Source of the DNA: Talpa occidentalis
Lineage: Eukaryota > Chordata > Mammalia > Eulipotyphla > Talpidae
DNA: 64,000 nt
Assembly: GCF_014898055.3 (NCBI RefSeq)
Contig: NW_023601433.1
Location: 16,540,141-16,604,140, forward strand
Direction: 5' to 3'
The notes under the pieces were generated by a model, which was not told the origin of the DNA, searched no databases, and saw only the letters and a list, made by a program, of their open reading frames with translations. The translations under genes were made by a program, and so were the position numbers. This document shows, one piece after another, positions 22,230 through 35,004 of this stretch. Within the stretch, counting starts at the first letter, position 1; the number at the start of each line of letters is the position of its first letter.

Positions 22230-24085
22230 ATAATTGAGCACATCTGACCAGTAAGGGGCCTCAGTGAAGATGCCATCTTGATGACCAAGACGAGATCTGT
22301 TACACAGCCTCCAAGCTCGGTCCAACCCTGACAAAGAGCAGAAGTTGCAGCACAGATCACAGAGATGATCTTTGGATCTGAAGACCCAGAGAAAATAAGC
22401 TAAAAAAAATGTACTCACCAAACACTGAGTGCTTAGTAATTAGTCAATCAAACTTCCCTTCATGCTGGTTTCTCTGATCCAAAACTGGTCCACAGCCTGG
22501 AGTCACATTCAACTCTCTCCTCTTTGCTCTAGGGAGTGCCAAGTCCTCACCCTGGGATGTTCTTAGTCCTGATTCATACCCACTGTATTCTGCTCTGCTA
22601 AGACAGAGCATTAATTGGTCAAGTAGAAGAGAGCCCTGCTGATGCTTTTAATGCCAATTTCCCTTAAAGTGAAAAGTGGGCCATTGTGGAATGACAATTA
22701 AAGATGACTGGAAGAAAACATAGCTTCAGAAGCCAGCACTCTGCCTTAAGTAAATGATCAAAAGAAGGAAATTCAGTATTTCTTTCCTGTTGGCAGCCAA
22801 GGCAAATTCTATAAAAAGAGGACTTGAAAAGGATAACTACTATGTAGGTGGAGGAGCTATGGAGGTGTTATGGGGAAGGAGAGAAAGTGGTAAGAGATAA
22901 TGAGAGATATGTGGGGAAAATAGGCAAAGACAGTTTGAAGCTGGGGCATGTGTCCTGGTGGCTCATGAGGAGCTCTGGATATCCTAGTTTTAAGAAGGAA
23001 AGGAGCAGCTTATCAGGGCAGATGCCTCTGAGCAACCTCAAGAAAGGACTGAAACTGTGACAGGTGTTTTTTGCTGGATCATGTTTACAAAACACTTTTA
23101 AATTAAAGTGTGATAGATTAGGGTAAAATACACAGAATCTCTGTGGTTCTGACAGCATGAGCTGCCCATGGTACATGGAACATGGGTGTTGACAAACCCT
23201 TCATGACACAAGCTAAGCCATTCTCTGAACAGGGGGAGAGAGAGGGAGTTTCCATCACCTTTCTCTGATGCTTGTGCTTTCATAGTCTCTTCGCTGAGCT
23301 CTGGAAAGAATCTGCTACATATTATGTGATGGGGCGAAAGGACTGGCTAACTTCCCTGCCCCACGAAGTCCCATCAGGCAGGAGCTGAGCCTGGCAGAGC
23401 AGTGTGAACCTAACTGAGGTCTGCGTAGGTAGAAAGAAGACTCGCAAATAATCAGCACACTGTTAGCTTATGTTTTAATAAGCTCTGCCTAGGTCTTCAT
23501 TGGAAGAACTGAGTCTGTTTATGCCTTTCTAATGTGAATCTGCATATGTAGGGAAAGAGTTTTCTGTTTCCATGAGACCCATTATACTTTTTAATTGTCC
23601 CCAAGTTCATCAGGCAAAAGGCCACCTCAAGCCCTCAGTTTTTACTGAATGTTATAAAGATGTTATTTTTCTCCAAATTATTCTATAAGTGTAATGTAGT
23701 ACTAATAAAAATCTAGTTGGATTTCCTGAGAAACTGAAAACATACTGATAGGAGGTAGAAGAATAAATGTCCATGAAAAGCCAAGGAAGCTTGGAAAATA
23801 CAGTTGCCAGTGGTGTATGTAAAATATTATGATGTTAATTTTTCAATATTAAAACGACCATTCTTGTTTTGAATTCAGATATTTACCTCTCTCTTCATTT
23901 AAAAACCTTTCATCTGAGCTCAGAAATAAACCTTTGCATAATAATAGAGCATTGTAATGCCAGGAAGTATTTCAGATCCTCCTGAAAACAGTTTGTCATC
24001 AGAAAAAGAGATTAGTAGCTATGAGCCCAGTGAACAAATGAAATTTTTAAAAATCACAATTTTAAATGTGAATAGAGGGAGCAGC
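22230..24085. other. Unique sequence, no gene seen
   Basis: No transposon ends recognised. Frames overlap on both strands at 22848-23283 and none resembles a known protein. Confidence 0.45.
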
Positions 24086-24089
24086 TCCC

Positions 24090-24235
24090 CATACACATTA
24101 TGTTCAATTTTGAAATACCATGCAATTAATCCTCACAAGATGTTTTATTATACCTGCTTATAAAGAAAGACACAGAAATAGGTGATGAAGCTAGAGATTT
24201 CACAAGAGATGAATGCAGACCACTTTCGGAGTCAG
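24090..24235 (-). mobile_element. MIR-like fragment
   Basis: TTAATCCTCACAAGATGTTTTATTATACC followed by GAAAGACACAGAAATAGGTGATGAAGCTAG resembles an antisense MIR. It is very diverged. Confidence 0.4.
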
Positions 24236-24354
24236 AGGTCCAAAATCAGAATCTGGGCAAAGGTCCTGTGGTCTAATGCCAGCCTGTCTCCTCAGAGAAT
24301 CAGCATGAAAACAGCAAAATGAACCCCAGAGGTTTCCTTTCCCTTGCGCAGCAC

Positions 24355-24624
24355 TTTTTTTTTTTTAAGATTTATTTATTTATTGCATAGAAGAGATGAG
24401 GTATAAGCCAGAAGTGCAGGGGGTGAGAGGATTCACTGGAGAAAGAGCAGGGAGCAGAACAGGAAGACTGACTGAAATATACTGCTGAGGGGAGCAGCGG
24501 GAGACAGGAGAGGTCTGCTGTGCCATGTGGGTCAGCTCCCTGGCCGGGGATCGAACTCGTGCTGCAGAGTCTGTAGATAGCTTCACAATAATGCGTTCAA
24601 CCCCTTGTGCCACCAGGGAGGCCC
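24355..24624 (-). mobile_element. T+ SINE, copy 7
   Basis: Antisense copy with a T-run and AAGATTTATTTATTTATTGCATA at its 3' end. The short TSD is imperfect (GCGCAGCAC / GTGCAGCAT). Confidence 0.92.
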
Positions 24625-24673
24625 CTGTGCAGCATTTTTCTAAGTGTGTATAGAATGCGTGCAGATGGGTGGA

Positions 24674-25563
24674 TGCTGCAGGAGGCCTTGTTGCTCCAGC
24701 CAGATAGGATACTGACAAGCAGCTAAGAGAAAAGGCCTCACACCATGGGGCTGAAGATCTGGCATCCCTTTGCTTTTTGTTCTTGGTCATAGAGAGAGAA
24801 AAATTTATCAAAAAAGTACATTAGGCTATAAATTATATGTATCAGCAGACTGCAAGCAATTGGCACAGAAAATTACCTGTTTAGAAATTAGTTACTACAC
24901 AATTCGGCCCAATTAACAATGGGAGACAATTTATTGTATATATCTGACAAGCAATCCAGCATAACAATTATAGTATATCCTGGTTTTGATTTTTAGAAGT
25001 TTCCTTTTTATTTAGAAGTTTCTTAGGAAAGTTTTTAAATAAAGTTAACTGTGTTAAGAAGTTTGTAGGTAAAAAAAGTTCTGATAACTAAGCAGCAGCT
25101 GGTCTCCGGCTGAAGGTCATGTGAATAGAATAGTCCTTTGATGCTTAGGCTTTAGCTGATAGGGATGCACTGGCGGTTATTCACTGTTTTAAATAATTGT
25201 CTAAATGAAAAAATAAGTAGCTTTAATGTTAGGCCTGGTTTATTATCTATTAACCTTGAAAGCTGCAGTCTAGCTGAGACCTGTAGGGGCCAGTAGTCTA
25301 TGGGAAACATAATATACTAATTGTTTTTGCTTTACACATGATAATGTATTTCCTTATTATTATTACTAATAATGAATAAAAAAAGACCTGCTGAGTCTCT
25401 CGGCAGAAGATACTAGCACCTCACCAAGTGTCAGTGTCTCCTCATTCTACCTCATCCCCTTCCCCTCAGCCCTTAAGTTTTCAGTTCTTTCGTTGTCGCC
25501 TAGGCCGTCTCATCCTTTCAGGAACCCCTGACAAGACGTTTTGTCGGAGGCTGGTCCCCGGCA
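24674..25563 (+). mobile_element. Solo LTR, family D, copy 1 (890 bp)
   Basis: It starts TGCTGCAGGAGG and ends GGTCCCCGGCA, with a perfect 6-bp TSD GGTGGA (24668-24673 and 25564-25569). Near the end it carries GAATAAAAAAAGACCTGCTGAG, a poly(A) signal at the R region. A 6-bp duplication is the usual mark of class II (beta/ERVK-like) integrases. No primer site or internal sequence remains. Confidence 0.92.
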
Positions 25564-25689
25564 GGTGGAGATGGCTTTTCTTGTATTTTCATCTGCTCTG
25601 TGCCCCACCCCATGTGTCAAATGGCATTAGCAAGACTGGCAGCAGAGGGAAACTAAGAGACTAGGACACGGGACTCAGAATTCAACTAG

Positions 25690-26150
25690 GATGAAATACT
25701 GATTTCCCGGACCCACTCCAGAAGTACTGAATTAGAAAATGTGGGATGGTCCTCAACAGTTGCAATCAAAAATCACTTCCAAAAACCAGGAAGAACTCAA
25801 GCCCAATGACAAAGGGCCAATAGACAGACACCAACATGGAAATGACAGGTGAAAATAATAAAGGCAAGATCATAAAAATGCTTTGATGAGCAATTACAAA
25901 CATACTTGAAACAAATGAGAAAAATAGAAAGCCTCAGAAAAGAAACAGACATAATAAAGAGGAACCAAATGCAGTTCTAGCACTAAAAAACATGATGACC
26001 AAAACAAAAGGCCTGTGAATTGGTTCAACAGCAGAATGGAAGAGTCAGAGGAAAGCACAGAATGATAAAGATAGAAAAATAAAATTACCCAATGTGAACA
26101 ACAGAGAGAAAATGACAAAAGAAAAATGAACAGAGGCTCAGGGAGCTACA
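25690..26150 (+). mobile_element. Old L1 ORF1-region fragment
   Basis: GGTTCAACAGCAGAATGGAAGAGTCAGAGGAAAG and AGATAGAAAAATAAAATTACCC are old L1M ORF1 wording. No frame stays open. Confidence 0.55.
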
Positions 26151-26812
26151 GAGGGACCACAGTAAAGGCTTTAACATAAGTGACATTCCAATCGTTTCCT
26201 ACTTCCCGGCAGGGTGAGATATTGGGTCCCTCGTGGTCTCCATCACTCTGGGTGTGTGTGTGGTTGGGAGGGGGGGTTCGTCTCCAGCTGCCAAGGATGG
26301 ACGTTCTGGCTTCCTTCCTAGGGTAGCTCATTACATCTTCTTGAAGGCAGCAGTCTAAGGTTTTTATAAGTAATTTGCAGGTGGGTTTGGGGTGACACCA
26401 TAGCTGTGTTTGGCTGGAGTAGAGTTTTTATTGTCTAAACATTTTCTCTTCTTCTATGCTACTTCCTGGTCCTCAGACTTGACAGAGCAGACTTGGGGCT
26501 TTTGTATTATGTGCTCATTGGTGTTTCTGGATGCCTGGCTTCTCCAGGATCTAGTCTAAAATATATAGTATATACATATGATAAAACAAAATAATATGTA
26601 AACAAATATATATTATAATAATAACAAAACCCAGGAAACTCACAGTCATGATGTCCTGTTTTTTTTTCAAGGTCCCTGACTGGTCTGTCTTCCTTCTCTT
26701 TACCATCCACACTTCTTATGCTTTTTGTATATAGCAGAAAGAATTGAGAAAAGGATGTCTCCTTTATTTTCCTGGAAATAGAATTTAAATGAATTTTTAA
26801 AATTCAGAGTGC
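26151..26812. other. Unique sequence, no gene seen
   Basis: Contains a short GTGTGTGTGTG run at about 26251. No exon or element ends recognised. Confidence 0.4.
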
Positions 26813-26813
26813 C

Positions 26814-27081
26814 AGGCCTCCCTGGTGGCACAAAGGGTTAAGACGCAACCTATGACACAATCTGCAGCCAGTGCAGCACAAGTTTGCTCCCTGGGCAGGG
26901 AGATACCCACATGGCACAGCAGACCTCTCCTGTCTTGCCTGCCACTCCCCTCAGCAGCGTATTTCAGTCAGTCTGCCTGTTCTATTCCCCACTCTGTCTC
27001 TGGTGAATCCTCTCACTCTCCCGCATCTCTGGTCTATACCCCAGTTCTTGTATGCATGAATAAATAAATCTTAAAAAAAAT
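26814..27081 (+). mobile_element. T+ SINE, copy 8
   Basis: Full-length, 'AAGGGTTAAGACGCAACC' subtype. TSD AAAATTCAGAGT on both sides. Confidence 0.93.
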
Positions 27082-27274
27082 TCAGAGTCCCTGTTGTAAA
27101 CACTGAAACCATGTGCTTCCTTAGAGTAACAGATGGGACTTCCTCCAGTGGGGTCATTTTCTTTCCCTTCTCCCATCCCTATCAAAAGTCTTTGTTCATT
27201 GCCAAGAATACTATGATATCACTTTGGTCAGAAAAACAATAGATCCATTTACCTAATTCTCAACACAAATATTT

Positions 27275-27824
27275 TTTTAATTAATATTTTATTTTATATA
27301 ATTCTTACATCATTTTCATTTTTGCACAATGTATGCATTATCATTTTGGTTATATTCCCCATACAATTGCACCCCCCCTTATTTTGACCCTAGTCCTTCC
27401 TCTCCCCTTCCTTCCCCACCCCTCTTAGTGTGTCTCTGGTTTATAGTTGTTTATTGATTTTGATTTTTACTTTGTATTAATTAGTCTTTTTCCTGGTCCC
27501 TTATTTAGATTTTCTAAATTCCTGCTATGAGTGAGACCATCAGGTATTTTTCTTTTTCTCAAATGACACAGAAACATCAATTCCAAAGGGCACCTGCACC
27601 TCTATGTTTATAGCAGCACTATTTACAATAACTAAGCTTTGGAAACAACCCAAATGCCCAAAAATAGATGACTGGATCAAGAAGATGTGGTACATATACA
27701 CCATGGAATATTACTCAGCAATCAAAAAGATAAATACATGCAGTTTGCAGCAACATGGATGGAGCTGGAAGGGATCATGCTCAGCAAAATAAGTCAGAAT
27801 AAAAAAGAAAAATTACCAGATGGT
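27275..27824. mobile_element. Twin-primed (inverted) L1
   Basis: The left part (27275 to about 27560) is an antisense L1 3' end. The right part (about 27561-27824) is the ORF2 C-terminus in sense orientation ([27 protein letters not shown]). The perfect 16-bp TSD CTCAACACAAATATTT (27259-27274 and 27825-27840) encloses both, so they came from one event with 5' inversion. Confidence 0.93.
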
Positions 27825-27977
27825 CTCAACACAAATATTTCTAATTCTAATAACAGAAGTGATTTTTTTTAATATACCTTTTTTATACATACCTTCCCAT
27901 AAATACTGTGCATGGAGGAAGCTTGGGAGGTGTCTCTTTTCCACCATCTAAAAACTACCATCATTAAGTGTTCCCAT

Positions 27978-28127
27978 TCCTGAGGGAGGAGCACAGGGGA
28001 CTGAGGTGATGGTACATGGGTGCACTGGTGAAGGAAATTCTATGGAGACTGCAGCTGATGGGGGAAGCAAATATTGTTTAAAAATAAATGATGATGTAAA
28101 AAATAAAATTAAAAATTAAAAAAAAGA
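27978..28127 (+). mobile_element. Short L1 3'UTR insertion
   Basis: About 150 bases of an L1 3'UTR (GAGGAGCACAGGGGACTGAGGTGATGG…) with an A-rich tail lie between TSDs GTTCCCATTCC (about 27969 and 28128). The same 3'UTR type occurs at 46110-46230, so it is a second L1 subfamily. Confidence 0.85.
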
Positions 28128-28138
28128 GTTCCCATTCC

Positions 28139-29250
28139 TTTCAAAATGTAAGGATCAATTTATTGGAACAGGTTAGGGATTGTCCTTATCTGACCAGCAT
28201 TAAGAAGAGATTTACACATAATGCTTAGCTGCACACGTCAATAGGAGTAAGCAGTGTGTGACATTAATTTTCCTGGAACTTAAACCAGTGCCTCTAATTT
28301 TCTATTTTAAAAAAGTTCATATAAGCCACGACTTCACCCATGTCAAGGTAGGTGTTCTGTTTTACCCATTGGGCAGAGAACACCATTGAATCTCAGCTGT
28401 TAGAGCCACTGACCTGAGAATAATACAAAGGAATCCAGGTCGGGACACATTTTCTTCCAACAGTTCAGAGGCCTTTCAACCACACTCAGCTTCCTCGCCA
28501 CACAGATGACCTCCTTCCTAGATAACTGTGTTCTTCAAAGCTTCCTAGCTGGGAGCAATTTAGCCACCTAGGGCACACTTGGCAATGTTTAAAGACATTT
28601 TTAATTGTCATGCTGTGTTCTTGGGAGGTGCTTCTGGCATCCGCAGGGTAGCAGCCATGGATGCTGCCAAACACCCCGTAATGCACAGGAGAGCCCCACC
28701 ACAAAAAAAAACACCAGGTCCAAATTAACTGTCAAGAATGAGAAGCCCTGATATACATAGGCCCCCAGGACCCTGATTGTGATAATTGCTCTGAAATACA
28801 CCTCATTAAGCAACATTTCTCAAACATATTTTGGAGATCTGACTGACAACAGCCAAGAAGGGAGAGCATAATCAAATGAATTTGGGGAATCCTCTAAAAT
28901 ATGTTCCTTTTGGAGATTTGCAAAGTTCATGAGTGTTGGGACATATACAAGCTTTCTAAGTCTAGGAACCTTTTTTATTTAATACATCATTTCCCAAAAT
29001 AATGTTTTGATTGAACGCTTGTTATCTCTTTTGTTCTGTGTAACACAAATTAACATCTCAGTGACCTTTGGGGATGCTTCAACATGAGACTTCTAAAAGG
29101 AATGACTATCATCGATATTTAGTTATCTTAAGGAAATTTTCATTTTAACACCTTTAGGAACAAGACAGGCTCACAAAAAGATTAAAATCATCAAATATGG
29201 AAAGTCTATTAACCTTAATTTTAGATTCTTATTAAAGTGTTACTGTAAAG
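28139..29250. other. Unique sequence, no gene seen
   Basis: No element ends recognised. The minus-strand frames at 28486-28816 overlap each other in different frames and look like chance. Confidence 0.4.
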
Positions 29251-29254
29251 GAAA

Positions 29255-29318
29255 AAAATAACATCTTTGATAAAATAACATCTTTGGTAAAATAACATCT
29301 TTGGAAAAAAATAACATC
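29255..29318. repeat. 18-base tandem repeat, four units
   Basis: Four consecutive units of AAAATAACATCTTTGG with slight length variation. The minus-strand reading gives a repetitive peptide and is not a gene. Confidence 0.85.
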
Positions 29319-29639
29319 TTGAAAAATTATGTATTGAACCCACAGTACAGTCCTAGGAAAGGCATTATTCATGCATGATCTTCTAGGCTCAACCAAAAAT
29401 AACACATCCTTCACATACCCAGAGTATTGAAATTTTGAAGTAAAAACCTATTTATGAAATTATTTTTTAATGATTTTAATGTAATAATGGCCTGGCACAA
29501 TTCAGAGTAGTAAAAAATTTGAAACCATGCCCAATTCCAGAATTCAAAGGACTATGCTTCATCCTCCGGCAAGTAATTCACATCCATTAACATTGGGATA
29601 GAAGCAATTTTACATTAATAGCATCTGATTATGTCTATT

Positions 29640-30300
29640 TTTCTAAGACCACCTTTTTTAAACTAAAAAAAAAAAAGGTGTTAGCAATATCTTTTTGGAG
29701 TCAACTAATTAGTATAAATTGCTAATCACCTTTTTAATGTCTATGTAGCGTTCCAATTTATGTATAAACTGCAATTAACCTTTTCATGGGGAATATTATT
29801 GCTTCACACTATTCACTACTGAAATGCTTCCATTAACACCTTGTATAATTCTTTTTTCTTTATGTCAGCAGTTTTTCCATAAGTTAATTGCTTACTGGCT
29901 CTGAATATGAAATGTTTATATATTGACATAAATTTACATAAATACTAGGCAAAAATTCCTAATCTATGATGAATTTTAATATGTGTATTAAAATTTCTAT
30001 TTCTTCATACCACTGTAAATATTGGATTATGTCAGTGATATTTAATCCGTGTCATTCTGATGAGTAAAAACTAATATCCAGTTGTTTTTACTAACTTGTC
30101 TTTGTGTAATTATGAAAGTGTGAATATTGTCAGAAAAAGTAATTAAAGTCTCTGCTGCATTGATGCAGACCCTTGAAAAAGCCACAGTAGATATAATACC
30201 CTGCTTTTATTAATTTTTCAGTAGGTCATTCTAATTTTGTCATAGAGAAAAGCTTAACAATAGGGATTTTCTTCCATGTATAAGCTTGGGTCAATCAAAG
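29640..30300. promoter_or_regulatory. AT-rich block, possible conserved noncoding element
   Basis: A repeat-free stretch with many homeodomain-type cores (CTAATTAG, GCAATTAA, GTTAATTG, GCTAATC) and little low-complexity sequence. Function is inferred from composition only; I have no conservation data. Confidence 0.25.
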
Positions 30301-30460
30301 ACAGATTTTATATAATTTGAAATCATAGACTTTTTTGATTTAAATCCACCAGTGGACAGATGAGATAATGAGGTTCAGCAAGGCTGAGACACTCATTTAG
30401 GCCACACATCGAGTCAGAGTCACGGCCACCACTATCCTGACTTCACGGTCCTCAGTGTGA
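30301..30460 (-). mobile_element. MIR fragment
   Basis: GGACAGATGAGATAATGAGGTTCAGCAAGGCTGAG…GGCCACACATCGAGTCAGAG follows the antisense MIR order closely. Confidence 0.65.
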
Positions 30461-31800
30461 AGGACTCACAACTAAGCAAGATCACCTTCTCCCTCTGAAG
30501 ACTGAGCTCATCTCCTCACACCCACTGGGTGCCTTGGATGTCACAAGTTAGGAGGAACTACTTAGCAGTACATTAAAGCCTGATTTAAGGTATATTTTGA
30601 ATGGGCTAGCATTAAAAATCAAATTTCCATGATCAAAGATGAAGTTGACTATCACTTTTATGAAACTGATTCTGGGATATAGAAATACATGCATTTAATA
30701 ATAATAATAATAGTGATGTATTAATATCAATGTGAAAGTATTAAGAATTAATTTTTGATAAATATTTAGCAAATATGTCTATGCTTACAATATTATTAAT
30801 AATAACCTCATTATTATAAATTTCATGAGTCATACTTTAAAAGTCTGTCAAACTGTAGGAAAACCATTGTTTAATTCCTGTATCAACACTGGTCTAAGCA
30901 TTTATGATACCAAGCAGACATTCACTTTAATTTCACTCATAAAATGTCACAAATTTTTTTATCTGCAGCAGAATTTAATTCAGAAAATATATTAGTGACA
31001 TGTTTTCTGGGAGGGATAACCTATCAAGGATTAGTATCTTGGGCACATTTCAAAACAAATTTATCTTCCACTCCTGGAAAAGTAAATATTTTGACATGCT
31101 CCACTAGATAAACTTATAAGCCACTGCCTACTTAAAAGACTGTTTAAAATATGTTATTTTAAAGTTGAAAATAAACTATAGTTCAAGCACCCAGTTTTTT
31201 CTCCTTATTAAAAGTTTCAGAATGTGACTTTAATGGTTGCTTTCTTTGTGAAATTTGAGGTAACAAAATGGACATTCTGCTTTTAATTCATTATAAAAGG
31301 GTAAGGGAAACTGCTGATCGAAATTTTAAGACATGTTCTCTGTTTAATGAATAATTAAAAATTAAATAGATTTCTTGTGAGCATTGGCAAACCAAACAAT
31401 TATAAAAAAATGAGAATGATGGAAAAAAGTAGTCTTTCTCCTGTCTTGATTTAGCCTCTGTTTTATTAATGATTTTTTTATACTTAACATGGATATAATC
31501 ACAAACCCACAAATGGTCAAGACAATTCTAGTTGCTCAAAGTGAAAGTATCACACACAACCTCACAGATCACAAAGAGAATAAGTAATGCCAGCAAACCC
31601 TCATGCTCTCTCATCAGATAAAGAATGTGAGCCTTAGAGAGTTTGAAAGTTTTTCCCTTCATAACTCTTCCTTAACCTGTGGGTTACTTAAAAGTATGTC
31701 ATTTCTAATATTTGAGGGTGGTTGAGATATCCTTTCTAACACCATTCACTGATAAAAGACCCAAGAACCCCTGGGGAAATAGCTGAATCCAGGGTTGGGG
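30461..31800. other. AT-rich unique sequence, no gene seen
   Basis: No transposon ends. Short ATA/ATT runs at about 30688-30720. No open frame with a coding signature. Confidence 0.4.
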
Positions 31801-31889
31801 CAGGAAATATTCGAACTAAGCCTCGAGAATCTTGTAGTGCCAGAAAGTAAAGAAGGGCTCAAAACCCAAATGGTGTGTTTTGTCAAAAG

Positions 31890-32695
31890 AACACTAGATC
31901 CGATGACCTCCCCATAGAGCCCAAACCTATGTAGAAAATCTGAGCAACAAAGTAAATAATGCAGTGGGAGAGCAGAACACAACCCAAAGAACAAGATTAA
32001 TATTCATGAGTCCGTACCAATGTAAATGAATTATTGAAGAAATAAGTCAATGGAAGAAAAGAGGGAAATCTGTGCAGAATTACTAATGATTCATATGGAT
32101 ACTCTGTCCTCAAAGAGTAAATAAAAACTCTCTCTCGTGGAGTGCAGAATGTGAGGGGAGGAGGCATAACTTCACAGCACCACCTCAGCAGGTGATCAAA
32201 GCCAATTTATCAGTGATGAGTCATGTGTGACATGTACCCTTGATAGGACAAGACGAGGATGGCACTGACCTCTGTGATCTTCCTCCCCAAAACCTATCAC
32301 CTCATCGTAATTTGGAGAAAAGATATCAGACAAAACACAAGTTGAGAAGCATTCTATAAAATACTTGTCTAATGCTCCTCAAAACCAGCAAGGACTTCAA
32401 AAACAAGGGAGATCTAGCACGTTTCATAGTCTAGGAGAGCCCAAGAAGACATGGTGAATAAATGTGAAGGGTTATAGCAAGACTGTATCTTAGGAAGGAA
32501 ACAGCTTTACGTCAAGGCTAAGGGAATCCAAATAAAATATGGAGTCTCTGTAATAGTAATAATGTCTCAGTATTGATTCTTGGCTGTGACAAATATATCT
32601 AATATAAAATGCAAGAGATTCAGGGTATGGGATATAAAGGAACTCTGTGCTAATATTGTAAATTTTGTTGTAAAATAAATTTATTAAGAAATGTA
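31890..32695 (+). mobile_element. Probable old L1 3'UTR (L1ME/L1MD type)
   Basis: The ending GGAACTCTGTGCTAATATTGTAAATTTTGTTGTAAAATAAA is a typical old L1 3' terminus. The upstream part is compatible with an old L1 3'UTR but too diverged to assign firmly. Confidence 0.45.
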
Positions 32696-32700
32696 TTCTA

Positions 32701-32973
32701 GGGCCTCCCCTGGTGGCGCAGGCAGCTGAGCGCTGCGCTGTGAAGCTGTCCGCAGCCTCTGCAGCGCCAGTTCCATCCCGGCCAACTGGCCGGCAAGGGT
32801 CCCACATGGCACGGCAGACCTCTCCTGTCTCACCCGCTGCTCCCCTCAGCAGTGTATTTCAGTCAGTCTGCCTGTTCTGTTCCCCACTCTGTCTCTGGTG
32901 AATCCTCTCACTCTCCTGTACATCTGGCCTGTATCCAGTTCTTGTAAAAATAAATAAATAAATCTTTAAAAAA
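32701..32973 (+). mobile_element. T+ SINE, copy 9
   Basis: Full-length copy of the 'GCGCAGGCAGCTGAGCG' subtype. TSD AAATGTATTCTA at both ends. Confidence 0.94.
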
Positions 32974-32989
32974 AAGAACAATTTAAAAA

Positions 32990-33985
32990 AAAATGTATTC
33001 TAAAATACATCTATTCTAATATACATTTATTTAAAAATAGTTTTTAGTGCAATAAAGACAAGCTTAGATATACAGGATACCAAGGAATACAGACCAGTTA
33101 CACCTGCCCCAGACTTTGTCAACTTAAATAATTTTGGAAATAAAATTTCAAACATTTATTTCCAATATTAGCACAGACATTTCCAAAATGTCTTGTTGAT
33201 TTGTGAACTATCAGAATTTTTCATCTTTTCTTTAGAAATATTAAGGGCATTTACAAAGCATCTCTTCATAACATTACAAATGGCTGTTGTACAAAGACCC
33301 TTAAACCCCCCTCCCCCGCTTTCAGCGCCCAGTGCAGAGCACCCTCTGCCCCTCAATTTTCATAGTTCACATGTCACTCTTCCCACCAGCTCTTCAAATA
33401 CTGTCCCCTCATCTGTTCTCCTCTCTAGTGAACATGCAGATATCCACCCTGAATTCCAACCCCCACCAGTCAGGACATGGGTGACTTATTGAGTCCACAT
33501 TCCCTCCACCACCACAGCCCCTGCAGGGAGAGGGAGTCCCTTGAGCTGGACACCTGTGTGCTGGCTACCACCTTAGACCAACCCTGTTGGAATTTCTCCC
33601 TTTTATGTCCTCCAGGTTGGAGGTGTGATTTTTATTTTATGCCTTATGTTGTGAATAAGCACTTACTACAGTTATGAGCAACCGTTAGCTTGGAGGGACA
33701 CAATGATGGCAGCTTTATTTCCCCTGGAGGAACAAGCCAGCAGGCCACACTTAGTTCACATCTGACTCTGCACAGATACCTTCATCGACAAAGCCAGAGC
33801 ATTGGTTTCCTCTCAGAATCTCCCTTTTTCTCCTCAGAGTAAAATGAATTCATTCCGACTTTGCTTAGCAGTGCACCTGACAAGTATACTTCAACAGCTA
33901 AACCACCAAGTGAAGGCCTGGAATTACTGAAGACAGACACCACTCCCACTGAACACTCCTTAAATAATAAATAAAATCAGAAATA
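32990..33985. other. Unique sequence, no gene seen
   Basis: No recognised repeats. The frames at 33193-33677 are not supported by homology. Confidence 0.4.
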
Positions 33986-33986
33986 G

Positions 33987-34224
33987 AGGGCCTCCCTGGT
34001 GGCGCAGGGGTTAAAGGCAGCACTATCAAGCTATTGGCAGCCACTGCAGGGTGAGTTCGACAGACTTCTCAGGTCTCGCCCCCTGTACCTCTCACCAGTG
34101 TTTTTCAGTAGATCAGTCTGCTCTGCTCCCCACTCTGTCTCTGGTGAATCCTCTCACCCCCCATACCTCTGGCCTGTACCCCAGTTCATAAATAAATAAA
34201 TAAATAAATAAATCTTTCTAAAAA
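33987..34224 (+). mobile_element. T+ SINE, copy 10 (internal deletion)
   Basis: The head and tail are intact, but about 30 bases after the B box are missing (TTCGA runs straight into CAGACTTCTC). The tail has six AAAT units. Confidence 0.9.
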
Positions 34225-34726
34225 ATCAGAGACAGTCAGAACTTAAAATCTCAGTGTTCTTTACTATAGCATACAGAAGTATAGACAGATGAAACAATCT
34301 CTTTTTTTGCACAGTGACTATTGTGGAGAAAGACTATTGGGAAAGATTCATCATCCTCCCTCATGCCAGAGAGATAACTGGTCTTTAATTTATATGTAAC
34401 ATTTTCATGTTCAATTATTCATTATTTTATTTAAAATATAATTATTACATCTACTCCGTGCAAAATTAATATTAAGGAAATGAAGAGATAATAAAGAACC
34501 TTCCAACATGGCTTTCTGCCCTCAAATAATTCTCAACACTGTAAAGAAGACATAGAATTAACTGAAATACAATATGACCAGTGCAGTAACAAAGGTACCA
34601 TACTTCTCATTTCTTTCCAAAGCCCTAATTAATTATTTATTCCTCCTCACAAAAATTCTAAGCTTCTTGAAGCTTCCAAGTGAGTCAAGGCATGTTCAAA
34701 TAACAAGGACAAAATTCAAGGTCTTA

Positions 34727-34999
34727 GGCTTCCCCAGTGGTGCAGTGGGTTGAGCACAGCACTGTGAAATTGTCTGCAGCCTCCGTCGTGGTGCCGGTTC
34801 GATTCCCGGCCAGCCAGGGAGATACCCACATGGTGCAGCAGACCTCTCCTGTCCCGTCCAGTGCTCCCCTCAGCAGTGTTTTGGGTCCATCTGCCTGTTT
34901 TGCTACCCACTCTGTCTCTAGTGAATTCTCTCACCCTCCCCGCAACTCTGGCCTATAACCCAGCTCTCATATAAATAAAATAAATCTTTAAAAAAAAAA
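34727..34999 (+). mobile_element. T+ SINE, copy 11
   Basis: Diverged full-length copy, head GGCTTCCCCAGTGGTGCAG, B box GGTTCGATTCC, tail AAATAAATCTTT. Confidence 0.9.
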
Positions 35000-35004
35000 A
35001 CAAA

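Noticed and set aside
29255..29318. Tandem repeat as a CRISPR-like array
   Set aside because: Units are directly adjacent without spacers, and the genome is mammalian.
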